A stretch of DNA of 64,000 nt from Heliocidaris tuberculata (Eukaryota; Echinodermata; Echinoidea; Camarodonta; Echinometridae): contig CM046844.1 in NCBI GenBank assembly GCA_025618425.1, positions 805,253 through 869,252 on the forward strand, in the 5' to 3' direction. The notes beneath the pieces were generated by a model, which searched no databases, was not told where the DNA came from, and saw only the letters and a list, made by a program, of their open reading frames with translations. This document shows, piece after piece, positions 45,872 to 58,327 of this stretch (the first letter of the stretch is position 1; the number at the start of each line of letters is the position of its first letter). Both the position numbers and the translations under genes were made by a program.

Positions 45872-46480
45872 TGATTCAGATTTGGATTCAAAATACATTT
45901 ATTTCCTTCTCATAATCAAATACAAAATGAAATGTACATTCACACAGTAAACATGTTTAAAGGTGACGAGGGTCCCAGGAAGCACATAGTGGTGGGGTCA
46001 CCTTTACAATACATATTTACATATGATATTTACAACAATTATAATATACAAAAAAAATCTAAAAGATAAAAAAAAGAAAAGGAAGATGAAAAATAAAAAC
46101 AAATCTGCAATATGTTCTACTGGCTATATTATTATACGAAGTATTTTATTTTTTACAGTACGAGTAAATATATGGAATAAAGAGCATGTTTTAATAGAGT
46201 TTGAGATCAGAAAAACAAATATTTTGTTGAAACGCAACTGTTCTATATATGTCTAGGAATATGGATGTCTCTCACAGATCTGGTTGGATAATTATGAAAA
46301 TTACAATTAAAATCAAACAGATTACAAAACTGTTCGAGGAGATATTTGTAAATGCACTCATACATAAAAAACGTACCGTTGGTAACTGACAATATCTTCA
46401 AATTTTAAGAGTCTCAAGTCATGAAATAAGGGGTTGGTGTGAGTTCCAGATGGTTCTTATTATCTTCTTTTTTAATGTTC
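45872..46480 (-). mobile_element. Probable LINE 3' end, minus strand
   Basis: On the minus strand the right-to-left sequence finishes in GGAAATAAATGTATTTTGAA TCC-type tail sequence abutting the preceding element's tail. No coding part was recognised, so only the tail and context support this. Confidence 0.4.
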
Positions 46481-46995
46481 AGTTTGAGTTTGATTTTGAG
46501 TTTGGTTTATTAACAACACATCATATTAATGACAGTATAATAATCAATATAGAGAGTAATAATGTTACATGAATACATAAAAAAGTACTTATCTACATGA
46601 AATGAATATAAATGGATTTACAATAATATGTAGTCATATTATTTTGTAGATCAATACAGATGCACTATTCATACTAAGGTAAAGTTGCTAATTGGAACTA
46701 GAAGTTAGCACAAGTGCTAGTCGAGCCTTGTCCCATTCTTTATATTTTTTAATGTATTTTGCTTACTTATATTAGACGCATATATATTGCCCCACACAAG
46801 AGTGCAATACGATAAATATCAGTGAGAGAACTAAAGAGCAGTAAAAACTTCTAAGAACATTATGAGGAAACAGAAAATGAATTTGATGTATGATACCTAT
46901 ATATTTTGGCAATTTTATTTTCTATGTCATGGATATGCGGTTTCCAGGACAACCGACTATCAATACAAACGCCTAGAAATTTGGTCTTTTCAACT
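46481..46995 (-). mobile_element. LINE ORF2 fragment with 3' tail, minus strand
   Basis: The minus strand near 46985-46905 reads FLGVCIDSRLSWKPHIHDIE then NKIAK, the region just after RT motif C in jockey/CR1 elements. Frameshifts follow. The 3' end is an AATAAACCAAACTCAAAATC-type tail at 46481-46520. Confidence 0.75.
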
Positions 46996-47079
46996 CTTGC
47001 AACTTCTATATCATTCATTTTATATTTATTTATACTCAAAATTTATTTTATGTAAACATGAACTGAATTAGATGAAACA

Positions 47080-48500
47080 CTTCTGAGCAAAGTCTCTTAA
47101 AACATTGGCATCATTTCTAGACTGCGGCACATTTTACCAAACAACATCCTCCGTATATGCTTTACAATTCTCTTATCCTACCATATCTATCATACTGCAA
47201 CCTAGACTGGGGAACTCTACAACCTCCAGATTACACAAATAATCACTCTACAAAAGAAAATAATTCGTATAACTACAGGTACTGCTCCCCGATGTCACGT
47301 CGACCATTTGTTCAAACAATTTAACATACTAAAAGTTACCGATACAAATAAACATCAACAAAGCATATTTTGATAGTTTTTAACTCGATTTTCTGCATTT
47401 CTGAATGTTTCTTGCCATCACCCCCCACCTGTAAAGATAATAGGGACCCCTTTGTCTCTTTCTTTCCCCCTCTCTCTCTCTCTCTCGATCTCGATCTCTT
47501 TCTTCCCCTTCTCTCTCTCCCTCTCTCTCCCTTTTTCCCTCTCTCTCTCATCTCTCTCCCTCTCATACACCTCTCCTCTCTTTCTTTTAAAAATTTGAAT
47601 TTGATCAATGAATTTTTTTTATGAAATGTCTATGTTTATTTGTTATATATGTCATATATTGTGTTATTTGAACTTTGATTATAATTGTATAGTATCTTGT
47701 GAAAAGGATCGCAATTCGGCCGTTGGCTGCGATGATCTTTTTAATAAACCATTTCTATCTATCTATGTACAGATGTACAAACAATTTATTTCCTGACGAA
47801 TTTTGTAAGCTCTTTCAATGAAATTCTACTATTCATAAATACGAAACCAGACTCGCAAATCAATTCCATCTACCCAAGCACAGAACTTTATTATTCCAAC
47901 ATAACATCCGGTACTCGGGACCTAAGCTGTGGAACGTTATCCCAGACACAATAAAATATTCCGCATCTCTTGCCAGCTTCTCAAGAAGGATGAAAAACAT
48001 TTCACTTCATCTTACAAATAATATGGTTTAAGACACTTCCCCACCCCCACTGGGTCTATTCTCTCCCTTTCTTCTCTCTGGTTCTTCTTGAATATTTCTC
48101 TTTTCCGTACTCCTTTTATGTTGCACCTCCATTCTCTCTCCCCCCCCCCCTTTTTTCCCCCCCCCCCCTCTTTCCCCCTCTTTTTTTTCTTTCCTCCCCC
48201 CCCCCCCCCTCCAATCAAGCTCAGCGGTATAGGAATTTTATCTCTTTCTCTTTTTTGTATGTAATCATTTTCTTTTTATATATTTGTTATGTAATATTAT
48301 GTATTATGTAATAAGGACACCCTAGCCCCAAGCTTTTGCTTTTAGAGTTGTGTCCTCCAACTATATATGTACCACATGAATGTATATTATGTAATATTTT
48401 TGTTAAAAATATACATGTAAATTATTTTGCTCATTGTTTACTTTGTACACTTATATTGAAAAGTTGGAAATAAATGTCTTTGAAATGAATTGAATTATCT
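47080..48500 (+). mobile_element. LINE fragment split by a nested insertion
   Basis: The first part (47089-47364) reads LYNSLILPYLSYCNLDWGTL and, in another frame, KKIIRITTGTAPRCHVDHLF. The second (about 47766-48035) continues FVSSFNEI...NITSGTRDLSCGTL in a frame-broken form of the usual GPKLWN...P C-terminal block, ending FHLILQII-like. A 3' UTR with long C and T runs (48140-48215) and GGAAATAAATGTCTTTGAAA then TGAATTGAATT ends it near 48500. Confidence 0.8.
47365..47765 (+). mobile_element. Nested LINE 3' UTR with CTAT tail
   Basis: A block of about 400 bp interrupts the LINE above. It holds a TC-rich tract, then GATCGCAATTCGGCCGTTGG, CTGCGATGATC, and ends AATAAACCATTTCTATCTATCTAT, a polyadenylation signal followed by a short-unit tail. 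No coding part is present, and the target duplication was not resolved. Confidence 0.6.
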
Positions 48501-48544
48501 GCATGGTCAGAAGGTAAAAATGCTTTTTCATCACTTACAGACCA

Positions 48545-49143
48545 TTTTAGGGGCCAAAGCTTTGATTTGATTTGATTTGATTTATTGATTTAATTTATTG
48601 ACTGATTCAATCATTCATATTAACATAATACTGCAGTGCATAACATAAAATGAATACAATAACAATAATATATCACAATGATGTTTTTCCATACATAGGG
48701 GCACATAATCAAATATCAATAAGTAAAAAATATGATGCACAGATATTGACCTATTAAGTGATATTGAAACAGTTGGACATATTTAAAAGCAAAGCTTGGA
48801 TATTATATGTCCAGAAACTTATATACCTTAATCACGAATGGGTCGTTCAATAATATTAAATTAAATTCATAAAGCATCATTACGACAAGCGAATTGTTGA
48901 TGAGAAAGAATTGATAAGTGAGTTGAGGTAGAAGGACTATTGCCTCAACCCATAAGAAAAACTAACTGTGAAAGTAAAGTGGAAGTGCAAGATGGTGTGA
49001 AAACAAAAGAGAATGAAGAGAAGGAGGGAGGAGGAAGGAGGGAAATGAAAGATAATGAGTGTGTCAGTGTGTGAGAAGAAGGAAGAGAGAAGGCAGGAAA
49101 AAGAAGGGGTGAAAAGGGAGTAAAACAGAGAATACAGACGGAG

Positions 49144-49207
<64 letters not shown>

Positions 49208-49335
49208 AGAGGTGGGCCCTGCTCGCTCAGTTTGAATTCATTGCATATAGTTGAAGGAGATGTTTTTTCAACTTGCTTTTGAAACAGTTTAGACTTTGGG
49301 AGTTGATTATATCGCTGCTAAGTGAGTTCCAGTAT
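48545..49335 (-). mobile_element. LINE 3' end with ORF2 C-terminus, minus strand
   Basis: The minus strand at about 49340-49225 reads FDKYWNSLSSDIINSQSLNC then FKSKLKKHLLQLYAMNSN and a stop, matching the WNSLP.DI....FK.KLK ending of these elements. The 3' UTR contains a GA run (49147-49205). The tail is AATAAATCAAATCAAATC at 48550-48595. A host repeat cuts it off at about 49335. Confidence 0.8.
49147..49205. repeat. GA microsatellite
   Basis: About 29 perfect GA units within the LINE 3' UTR. Confidence 0.95.
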
Positions 49336-51480
49336 TTGTCAAAGGGCACTTTGGTATTTTTGTTTCAGGAGTTCCTACACCCCTTCCCGATGTTTTTATA
49401 TTTTTGTAATATACATCCAAAGCTCTTCCTTCTGAAAAAAATTTGGTCCCTGTGCTTTAAGGGGAAAAATTTACCCACAATTTTAGGGGCCATCTGACAC
49501 CCCATCCCGACAGAAATGTTTTGTCATTTTTCGTGTTTTGAATGTCCTATCATACTTCTTCCTATACTGACAAAGTTTGATGCATGGAGCAGATGGGGTG
49601 AAATAGAACCGACTTTCGGGGGCTCTGGGGGGCTACACCCGATGGGTCAGGCTGACAACCTTTGTTAGGGTCTCAGTAACTTCCAGTGCTGTAGGACTCG
49701 AGTCTGGACTCGGACTCGGACTCGGACTCGGACTCGGACTCGGACTCGGACTCGGACTCGGACTCGGACTCGGACTCGGACTCGGACTCGAGCCACAATT
49801 AAGGACCCAGTCTCGGACTCGGACTCGACCAATGGTGACTCGTGACTCGGGCGAAAATCGGGCCGAGACCGGCACCGAGACCGGCAATCTTTTCCCGTTT
49901 TCCGCTTTTAATTTTAGCTCAAAAAATTACCCCAGCAATTTTCGCGTACCTTTCTCGATTGAGCGGTATTTTGAACATGATCTTTAAAGCATCGATTGCC
50001 GTAACGGTTCGAGAATGTGCCCAAATAGACGATAGACGTTAAGATTAGTCTTTTTATGCTCGTATACACTCGTTGATACCTACACGTATTACACAGACAA
50101 GTATTGAAATTGATATTAACCATGTGGAGATGGCTTAGTCTACACACGTTTTCCATAGACCCCAAAGAGACCCAAGATATCTCATAGCCTGGGATATCTT
50201 GGGCAGTCTCAAACAGATTACTATTCCACTTGTATTTCAAGCTAGTATTATGAACTACAGTTTTTATATTCTATCTTTTTACTTGCAACCTATGTTCCTG
50301 TGGCAAAAGTCAAATTTAGGAAAAAAAGTCAAAGTCAGCAATTTATAATTTTTGACAGTGTCAAACGGTTTTATTACGGTTTAACAATTAGGAGTCACTT
50401 AGTCATGTAGTCAGTTTCCAAAATGCACTTGTATTACAAGCCATTAAGCCAGTTTAATGAATTAGCTGATACATGTACAAGGGTTTTATTAGGGTTTGAC
50501 GATTCACTTTTTTATTACTTTAATCAGCTATTTGATTAAATTGAACTATTGGTGTTCTCGCATGGTGAAATATTGTTTTTCCCTCTTTTTTCCATTTCAG
50601 TTGGAAACTTTCTTTTCTTTAATCTGGCTTCAATGGCATTCAGCCTGTTATCTTTTTGTTCTGTTGACTTATAATTGATGAAAAGTGAAATTACAGGCCT
50701 TTGAAATGAACAAATATTAATTCGTGTATCTTTTTTTCATTGAGGTATCACAGAAACATTAAAGTAAACTCTCGATATATGATTACTGTGGATACAAGCA
50801 AAATACTTGGCCTGATAAGGCTTGTTCACATATGAGCCATTTGTCAACGAGACATGTACATTGTCACAAAAGGAGTGCATGTTACTTTACTTGTTCAGTA
50901 TTTTGGTCAAAAAACTTCTGAAATTCCACCAGTACACCATCACCGAAAATCTAACCATAGACATTTATCTCAACATTTCCAATTCAATTTTCTTACCTTC
51001 TGTCAGAATTGTTAGTGTTAAAAGCTGGAAATCTTACTGAACTAAATCTTCTTAAGCACCAAGCGACATGTTATGGCGACAAATCACAAATTTGCGAGCA
51101 AGCCTTTATAGTTGTTCGCATTCGTACTAAGAAAAGTTACAATAAATTAAATTCTCTGACAAATGGAAGTTTTCAATGAACGAGAAACTATTTAGGTTAT
51201 AGAGAGTTCACAGTAAGGTATTTATCATAATAAAAATAATGTGACGTAAACAAAATTGCAATTTAAGACGTTCCCATCAGGACTCGGACTCGGACTCGGA
51301 CTCGGACTCGGACTCGGACTCGGACTCGGACTCGGACTCGGACCGGACTCGGATATCCAGGACTCGGGACTCGGATGCCAGGACTCGGACTTGGACTCGG
51401 ACTCGGACTCGGATGGGATGGACTCGACTACAGCACTGACTTCAAGGGGTCAAATTTTATGAGTAAAATGGGGTGACTCA
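49330..51480 (-). repeat. Host repeat, copy B (filled site)
   Basis: The outer parts (49330-49683 and 51439-51480) match 44440-44905 in inverse orientation. They are separated by the insert at 49684-51438. Words such as CATCTGACACCCCATCCCGA and AATGTCCTATCATACTTCTT correspond to copy A. Confidence 0.75.
49684..51438. mobile_element. hAT-like element with hexamer-repeat ends
   Basis: Inverted termini are CAGTGCTGTAGGACTCGAGT at the left and CTCGACTACAGCACTG at the right. Just inside each end is a GGACTC hexamer array (49705-49790 and 51281-51420). ACTTC occurs on both sides (49679-49683 and 51439-51443) but only once at the empty site in copy A, so the duplication is 5 bp. CAG..CTG termini suggest a hAT relative, although 8 bp is the usual hAT duplication. 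The 1.5-kb interior has no transposase frame. Confidence 0.75.
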
Positions 51481-52082
51481 TGCTCCTGCCTACATGCTTT
51501 CCTGACATGGCAGCAATGCCTGGATTGGCAAAAAATAATACATTTTTAAGGTACATTGAACCTGTCTGTGAAGTAGAGGCTTAAAAAAAAAATCCTTGTC
51601 CATATTGAGAAACTCTTTCAATTAATCTATACAAAAATGCCTACGCGCCCCCCCCCTTCTCTCTCTCTCTCTCTCTGTCTCTCTCCCTCTCTCTCTCTCT
51701 CCCTCCCTCCCTATCTCTGTACATCTTGGGTCATTTGGAACATGTGCTATGAATACTCCGAACTGGTCTAGATCTATATTAATTTTTATAGACCCACTTT
51801 CAACACAATGGAATTTCTTCTGCTGAAAACAAGTTGAGATAATATGTGTAGGCCCCTATATAGCAATAATTAAAGAAAATTGTCTATTTACTTATCAATA
51901 GCTGGTAGTGTGCTCTTTGTATAGCTCAAATTCCTTTGTAACATATCAATAGAGACTTTAGTGATCATACGGCTACCTTCCTGACATAGCAGCACCGTGA
52001 GTGGTTTTGAAGGTCTTGTTGCTAATCTGCTGCAGTGAATGTCTACTACACTTGTCTTTATTTACTTGCATGCACGATAAGG
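51481..52082. other. Intergenic, TC-rich patch and diverged repeat
   Basis: A C/T-rich run lies at 51645-51720. The stretch 51860-52000 resembles 53540-53690 (AATAAAGAAAA..TCTATT, GACATAGCA), so it is probably part of an older dispersed repeat split by the LINE that follows. No gene was seen. Confidence 0.4.
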
Positions 52083-52993
52083 GTAAGTTGTTTGAAGTTT
52101 GAAGTTTGAAGTTTATTTGCTCCACTTTGACATCAAAAACAATTTTTACAAAAACGATTTTACAAGCATATTTGTCAATTTCAAAACATACGAGTAAACA
52201 ACTCAAATCAAGTACAACATGCACAGTAAAGTAAATAGGTATAAAGTTTCGATAGATATATGAACGACTGGCAAAAAGAAGAATAATGTAAAATGTGGGA
52301 GGCCTAAATAAAAAGCATTGCTTGTAAGTGATTAGGCTCCCGTATCTCTATAGAGTAAGTAATTCTGATTGGGATGCAATAAAAAGCGAGACGGATTGGA
52401 AGTATCAGATTCATTAAACGTACAAGGAGAAAGAACTCAGAATGTGGAGTAAAGAAACGAAAAAGACGAAAGAGAAGAAGAAGAAAGAAGGGGGAGGAAA
52501 GGAACAAAACACACAACAACAAAAAAGGAGAAAAGGAAGAAGAAAGCAGAAGAAGAAGAAGAAGAAGGAGAAGAAAAATTGTAAAGGCAGGACAGTGTAA
52601 CACGAACAAAGTATATATGTGACCACCTATACGATCCAGCTTGATATGAATATTCATACATACATGTATTTACTTTAGAGGTATACACCTTAGCTTCCGT
52701 TTAAAAGAATTGTTGGAGGGGCTATCAACCAGTTCATTATTCAGGCTGTTCCAGATTGGGTCCAGTAAAGGTGATTGTTTTGTTTGCAAAAACGGTGCGA
52801 GTTCGGGGGAGGTAGAAATGGTTTGTTTGTCTAGTTGGATAGGAATGTACAATATTTGAGGCTGTAGTATGAAATATGATGAGAAAGTCAAAGTACACAT
52901 AGTAAACAAAGATCCAAAGCATGAATATTGAGCTGAAATATGTATTATTTTAGTAATAGGAGGAGTTAAATAATAATAAAGAGTGTGTTGCAC
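52083..52993 (-). mobile_element. LINE ORF2 C-terminus, 3' UTR and tail, minus strand
   Basis: On the minus strand, frames near 52880-52680 read YPTRQTNHFYLPRTRTVFAN, then GPNL/WNSLNNELVDSPSNN and SFKRKLRCIPLK with a stop. This is the LINE C-terminal block in two frames. A GAA-rich 3' UTR (52460-52580) follows. The tail has AATAAACTTCAAACTTCAAA at 52090-52115. The 3' part matches the plus-strand copy at 5300-5577. Confidence 0.85.
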
Positions 52994-53015
52994 ATTATAG
53001 GCAATCGAGCTCTAT

Positions 53016-53200
53016 AAATTCAAATTCAAATTCAAATTCGTATTTATTTCATTTCCAACAGAAAGAAAAGACAATGGCATTACAGATATTATTACAGAAA
53101 ATATGAAAAACATATGTACAGATTCATTTTTTCTTGATAAGTGTACTTATAAACCGGCCTCAATGTTTCAATTTCAAACTATCATTTAACATTTTCATAT
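53016..53200 (-). mobile_element. Probable LINE tail, minus strand
   Basis: The minus strand ends GAAATAAATACGAATTTGAA followed by TTTGAA units at 53016-53045, the same style of tail as the neighbouring elements. No coding part was recognised, and the upstream limit is arbitrary. Confidence 0.45.
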
Positions 53201-53466
53201 GGTTTTGAAAGCAATTGAATTATCAATCACTTTGGCTCAGAATGAAAGAAAAAAACATCCTATATAAGTAATGGGAAAAAAAGAAGAAAGTTCATTTATG
53301 ATAAGAATAATGAGGATTATAGTCGTATACCAGATACTACAATACGAATAGCCTAAAATCAAGCATTATCTCAAGAAGAGGATTAATTTTTAAAGGAGAT
53401 GCATAGAGTTACCATTCTCGAGTCTTATATCAACTTATAATCCTTCTTCCAGTTAACTTTAGATAA

Positions 53467-53487
53467 TAACCCTAACCCTAACCCTAA
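53467..53487 (-). repeat. Short interstitial telomere-like repeat
   Basis: Three CCCTAA units inside AT-rich intergenic DNA. Confidence 0.85.
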
Positions 53488-53899
53488 TTTTCAAAAGTCA
53501 TTTTCAAAAGTTAAATAATAACATTAAGTAGGCATATAGGCATCCCCGACATAGCACCAATGAATAAAGAAAAAATCGTCTATTCTGTTATCAATTGCTA
53601 ATGGTATTGACCTACTACAAATGTCCAGGGTCACTTCCATGGATCACTAAAGACACTAGATAACCAGACCTAGTATACCTGACATAGCAACAATTTAAAT
53701 AATCTAAAGGTATTGACCCTACTCTTCCAAGTGGAAGTCTGCTCATTGTGCTGATATCTTAATAAAATGCAGCACTCTACATAAATAGGCAAAACTGGGA
53801 CTGTGTGGGAGGATAAAACGAAATGAACACATTTACAAAATGTTAAACTTACGTAATAAAAAGTAATAATATTTTCAGTAGATGGTGGGAAGGGGTTGT

Positions 53900-54760
53900 C
53901 ATAATATTAGTTCAGAATTCGGAGCACAAACGCATGATACGTGCCCGCCAGCTCAGCCGTCGGGGCCAGCTCCCCCCTTGGGAAAAAGTCAAGCCTTTCC
54001 CCGGAAAATTTGAGCCAGTTCCCCCCCCCCCCCCCGCCCCTAAAAATTTTGAGACATTGTTTCCTGTTTTTCTCTTTTTCCCCCTGTTTCTTTTCTGCCA
54101 TTGATGGCATGTCCCTTTGTGCCCTCCCCCTCCTTTTCAATGCCCCTGCTGTTCATGTGGACCGGTGACGGTCGCATCAAAATCCCTTAAAGGGTCCCCC
54201 CCCCCCCCCGCTTGGGAAATAAATCAAGCCATTCCCCCTTCCCCCCCAAAAAAAAAAACAACAACAACAACAAACAAACAAAAACAAACAAAAAACGACA
54301 ACACAAAAACACAAAACAAAACAAAACAACAAAATCGACAAAAACAAAAAACAAAAAAGGGAGCGGTGAAATGGTGCATGTTCTTCCTTTGTTTTTTTTT
54401 GTTTTTTTGTTTTTTGTTTTTTTCTTTTCTATTATCTAGTTTCTTTCTCTCGCTATTCGATTGGGTGAGTGAACCGGGTCGCATTGAAATTCACCAACCG
54501 TATTTGTCCCAGTCTAGTCAGTCCGACCGGGGTCTTTGAGGTCGAAAATTTCATTTGGCCACCTCTCAGATGTGCTATAGGAGCTATCTTGAGTCATTTT
54601 TACATTTTTGTGGTAAATTTGACAGCAAAGTTGGCAACGCTGATACTTTATTTGGTAAAAAGGGTGTATCTAATCTAACGGGGGGGGGGGGCCGCAGCCC
54701 CCCCCCCCCCATCCCACTTTTTTTGAGTAGACACGTGTCATAAAACCTCGGAAAAAAGTT
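53900..54760. repeat. Low-complexity C-, A- and T-run region
   Basis: C runs (54008-54034, 54196-54210, 54701-54712), an AAC/AAAC-rich stretch (54248-54355) and T runs (54390-54426). CTTGGGAAA followed by AATCAAGCC occurs twice (53978 and 54212), hinting at a duplicated repeat. Frames here are compositional and are not genes. Confidence 0.6.
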
Positions 54761-56160
54761 AGAAAATTGTCATTAATGAGTGAAATTAAATCAGCCCCCC
54801 CCCCCCCCACTTTCAAAAACGTTCTGCGGCCCCCTGACTATATATATATACATCCATTAGAATAATTATTAAATAACGCTGATTCTTTATTTGGCAGAAA
54901 AGTGTATGTTTAGATACACCCCTTTGCCAAAGTGACGAACAGACATAGTTCGTACGCTTAACATGGCAAAAGGATGTATCTGCAGATACACCTTTTTGCC
55001 ATATTGGCAATCAGATTTACAACGCCAGAATAAAATGGCAAAAGTATCTATGTAGATACATCTTTTTGCCAACACAACCATCAGACAAAGGATAGAGTTA
55101 TAACTCCTTGATCAGACTTAGCAATCACACTTAATATGGCAAAAAAGCTTTAAAGTTACAATAGATCTACATGTGTACTTATTTTATCAAGGAGTATTCT
55201 GACATAACTCCTTGATTTTATCAGGGAAGTGTATCTAGTTACACTTCCCTGATTTCATCAACTGCCGGCTGCAGTTGCACCTGTCGCTAGATGGCTCTGC
55301 TGCGCTATATGTCTCGAATATGCATTCCAATGCATTTCGCTGTACAGTGTGGGAAACTTATTGAATGTAACATTATGACTCATATACAAAACACTAAAAA
55401 CAGTATACTATGCTCTATTTATTTTCTCTGTAAATTATGTATCGTGTTTGCAGTTTTATGCAGTTGCCATATTTAGAGTGTTTTATCAAGGAATTGTACA
55501 TATTGATGATCTCTATGCACCCTCTGTTGCTATCCCTGTCCCCCCCCCCCCCCTCCCATATTTTCTTCTCTGTATCTGTATATTTGTCTTTTATTTACCC
55601 CTTTCTCTCTTGATAAAATTCTCATTCTCTCTGCCCCCCCCCCCTTTCTCTCTATCTCCTATCTTCGTGTATATTTGCATTCAATTTACCATTCTATTCT
55701 GCTACCATATGAGCCATTGTGTAACGTTCTCTCAAATCCCTTCACTTCTTTTGTCTTTAGCTTAATATAAAAATTTATTCTTATCTTTTTCCACTTTTTC
55801 TCTTAATTCATTTATTTTGTATACTTTCACTTTTTTTTCTTGTTACCAATGAGTATATTCTCTGTCTCCATCTCTGTCTGTCTGTCAGTTTCACTCGTTC
55901 TTTCCATCTCTTCTTCCATTGTTGTTCTCCACTCGCATTCAGCATGCCTGCTGCTGCTGCACGTACGTGCACACACACACGTAAATCTAAAATAGAGAAG
56001 GAATTTGGGACTTTGTAAATCTATCTCTAGATACACCCTTTTGCCATATATAGAGAGCATGAATTTGTATTGTGTATCTCTACTAGATAGACGGTTTTGC
56101 AATACAGAGACCAATTCTGCACTTCTCAGGTTTTGTTGGCAAAAGGGTGTATCTAGATAA
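54649..56160. repeat. Cluster of short palindromes with shared arms
   Basis: Hairpins built on GGCAAAAG..TGTATCT and its inverse lie at 54889-54931, 54963-55002 and 55036-55071. Half-copies lie at 54649-54670, 55136-55150, 56025-56050 and 56136-56155. Hairpins of other sequence sit at 55187-55216 (ATCAAGGAGT..ACTCCTTGAT) and 55219-55252 (ATCAGGGAAGTGTA mirrored). The loops differ (TTTA, TGCA, TGTA-type). The cluster also includes C runs near 54797, 55540 and 55634. Confidence 0.8.
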
Positions 56161-56892
56161 AACTTACTATAATACTGGTGATGAAAAGTTTGAAAAATTA
56201 GGAAATGAAATATTCAAAAATAATCTTTGAAGTGTTTAAAGCAAATCCCAAGACAAACTACATCATAAAAAAATCCATTCCCGTAGCTTCTACGAGAAAT
56301 GCAAATGCCCAAACTTGAAGCCATTTTTCTCGATTTTGTTTCTCGCGTTGCGGAGCTCAGGGGAGCCCTTTATCAAGTGTTTTGTCCATGGGTGTCTGTC
56401 CCCCCCCCCCGGGGGGTGTGGGGGTATATATCCCCATCCCTCGGGAAGGGGGGATGGGGATATTTGAGGTGGGGGGGTGGCCTGTATTATCATCCCCCCA
56501 ATAATTTTGAATAAAATGAATAAGAATTATGATACATTAACTTAAAACTATAATAATTATCCAAACTCATTATGTTTGATCTTGAAATACCATCACATTT
56601 TTTAATGATTAGAAGTAAGGAAATAAGAAATGCCATATTTTCAATTTTAAAATATCGAAGAAAATTCGTTCGCTCGCATTGTTATTCTCAATTAAGGGGT
56701 TCCGTCCATTGGCGTAGATCCGTGCCTTCCTTCTTTTTATTAAAAAACATTTTTGGATGCTCTAAAATGCAAGTAGTATAGACAGATTTTTGAAAAAGTC
56801 CCTCCCACACCCTCCCCCGCTCGGTCGCTCAGCTCCCTCGCCGGTCACCCCCCCCCCCCCCCCCCCAATCATGAACACGGATCGACACCCCT

Positions 56893-56992
56893 GGTTTTGT
56901 CAGTGTTTTTTACCGACAAATTTGCTCTCAGCCAATCGAAGCAAGGATTTCAGTAGCTTATAACAGTTGTCGGTAAAAATCACTGACAAAAC
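56893..56992. mobile_element. Short MITE with 26-bp arms
   Basis: GTTTTGTCAGTGTTTTTTAC then CGACAA at the left is mirrored at the right with one mismatch. The centre is about 48 bp. Confidence 0.75.
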
Positions 56993-57002
56993 ACTTGATG
57001 AA

Positions 57003-57735
57003 ACCCGGAGGGGGGGGGGGGGCACTCGACCCCAAAAGTGGTGGGTATGTGCCGCCGGCAAGACAAACAAAAATGGGGCTTCGGAACGAGCGTATCATGA
57101 AAAGGGCCTCGGAACTACTAACATTTTGGGAAAAGGGGGTCTTTGGAACTGCATGGATTATAATATAAATATGATGCTACGTAACTGGTTCCCACAAGCT
57201 CCCATTAGTTAATTACGGGGTTAATTCGCATGCATGCGCTCAGCATGAATGAAACTGAACCGGATAGAAATTCGGTAATGTATGCAAATTTTATACATAC
57301 CTTTCAAACAAAGGTTGTTCTTGACAACCTGAAAGCTTGCCGGACATAGCAACAGATAATGTATGCAAACTGGATTCCAAGCATTGAGGCTCATTTATAA
57401 AAAGCAGGTCAATGGAATAGCTCGTCACTAGGTGCTCAGAGAATTATGTGCATAAATTTGTATACATTATACAGAAGCGGTCTATTGGAAGCAATGGGTT
57501 CGAACTCCCGGAGGAATTAAGCACCTGGAATGAAACTCGTTTTCAACTTTTCACCAAAAATGAGCTTCAACGGGCCGGGGCGGGTCAGAACGGCCGGAAC
57601 GACAGAATGAAAAAAAAAAGGGTGCTTTGGAACGGTTTTCTCTCTTCTTTTTCTCAATAAGAAAAAAATGCTATGCTTTGAAATGGAAATTTGAGTGTAA
57701 AAATGGGGGTCTACTGGGCGGCACATACCCACCTC
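57003..57735. mobile_element. Inverted-repeat element, about 0.7 kb
   Basis: GGTGGGTATGTGCCGCC (57041-57057) returns exactly inverted at 57716-57733. Words such as TCGGAAC/TTTGGAAC and AAAAATGGGG recur inside. No coding product is recognised. The frame from 57627 to 57935 crosses its right end and is not supported as a gene. Confidence 0.55.
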
Positions 57736-58327
57736 ACACTATACTGGATGAAACGCTCTCCAGATACACCTTTACATACCCATCGAACTCTCACCTACTG
57801 CGCTGCATATGCCCGGCCGGTATGATTGATCTGAGTCTGCGCGATTTGAAAGTGACGTTTAATGGAAGAAAGATGGAGGCGCTTGACGTCGCTATGGACA
57901 CTGTCAATGAATGGAGAGTGATTAATCAAGCTTAGATTTTCAACGTAAGATTTCTTACATTTTGTTTGATAGTTTTTGTAGAGACAAATCAATCAGACAT
58001 TTATGTGTATGTATGAAAGCGTGTACGGGTGCATAAAGACCAATTTGAGAAATAACTCGTGGGTGTATGGATGGTGCATGGTGTATGATGAAATGAATGA
58101 ATGGTAAACAGTGAGTGTTGTCGGTATCTCGCTGTACCTCCTGACCACAGCTGAGCTGCGGGCGGGATGGTGGGGGAGAGTGTTATGTGTCTCTGGACCA
58201 TAGCTCTGGACCCTTAGTATAAAATTGGCATGTTTGTCTTCTGATTGGTTTGTTCTGATTGGTTTGTTCAGATTGGTTTTATTTTTCCTGCATGGTAAGG
58301 AATCATGTGTCTGTAGTAAGTAAGCAA

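Noticed and set aside
49633..51462. Ser-Pro and Asp-Ser repeat proteins
   Set aside because: Translations of the GGACTC hexamer arrays at the ends of a mobile element.
57627..57935. 102-codon frame ending in NEWRVINQA
   Set aside because: It starts inside an inverted-repeat element, has no recognised domain, and its right part alone is too short to judge.
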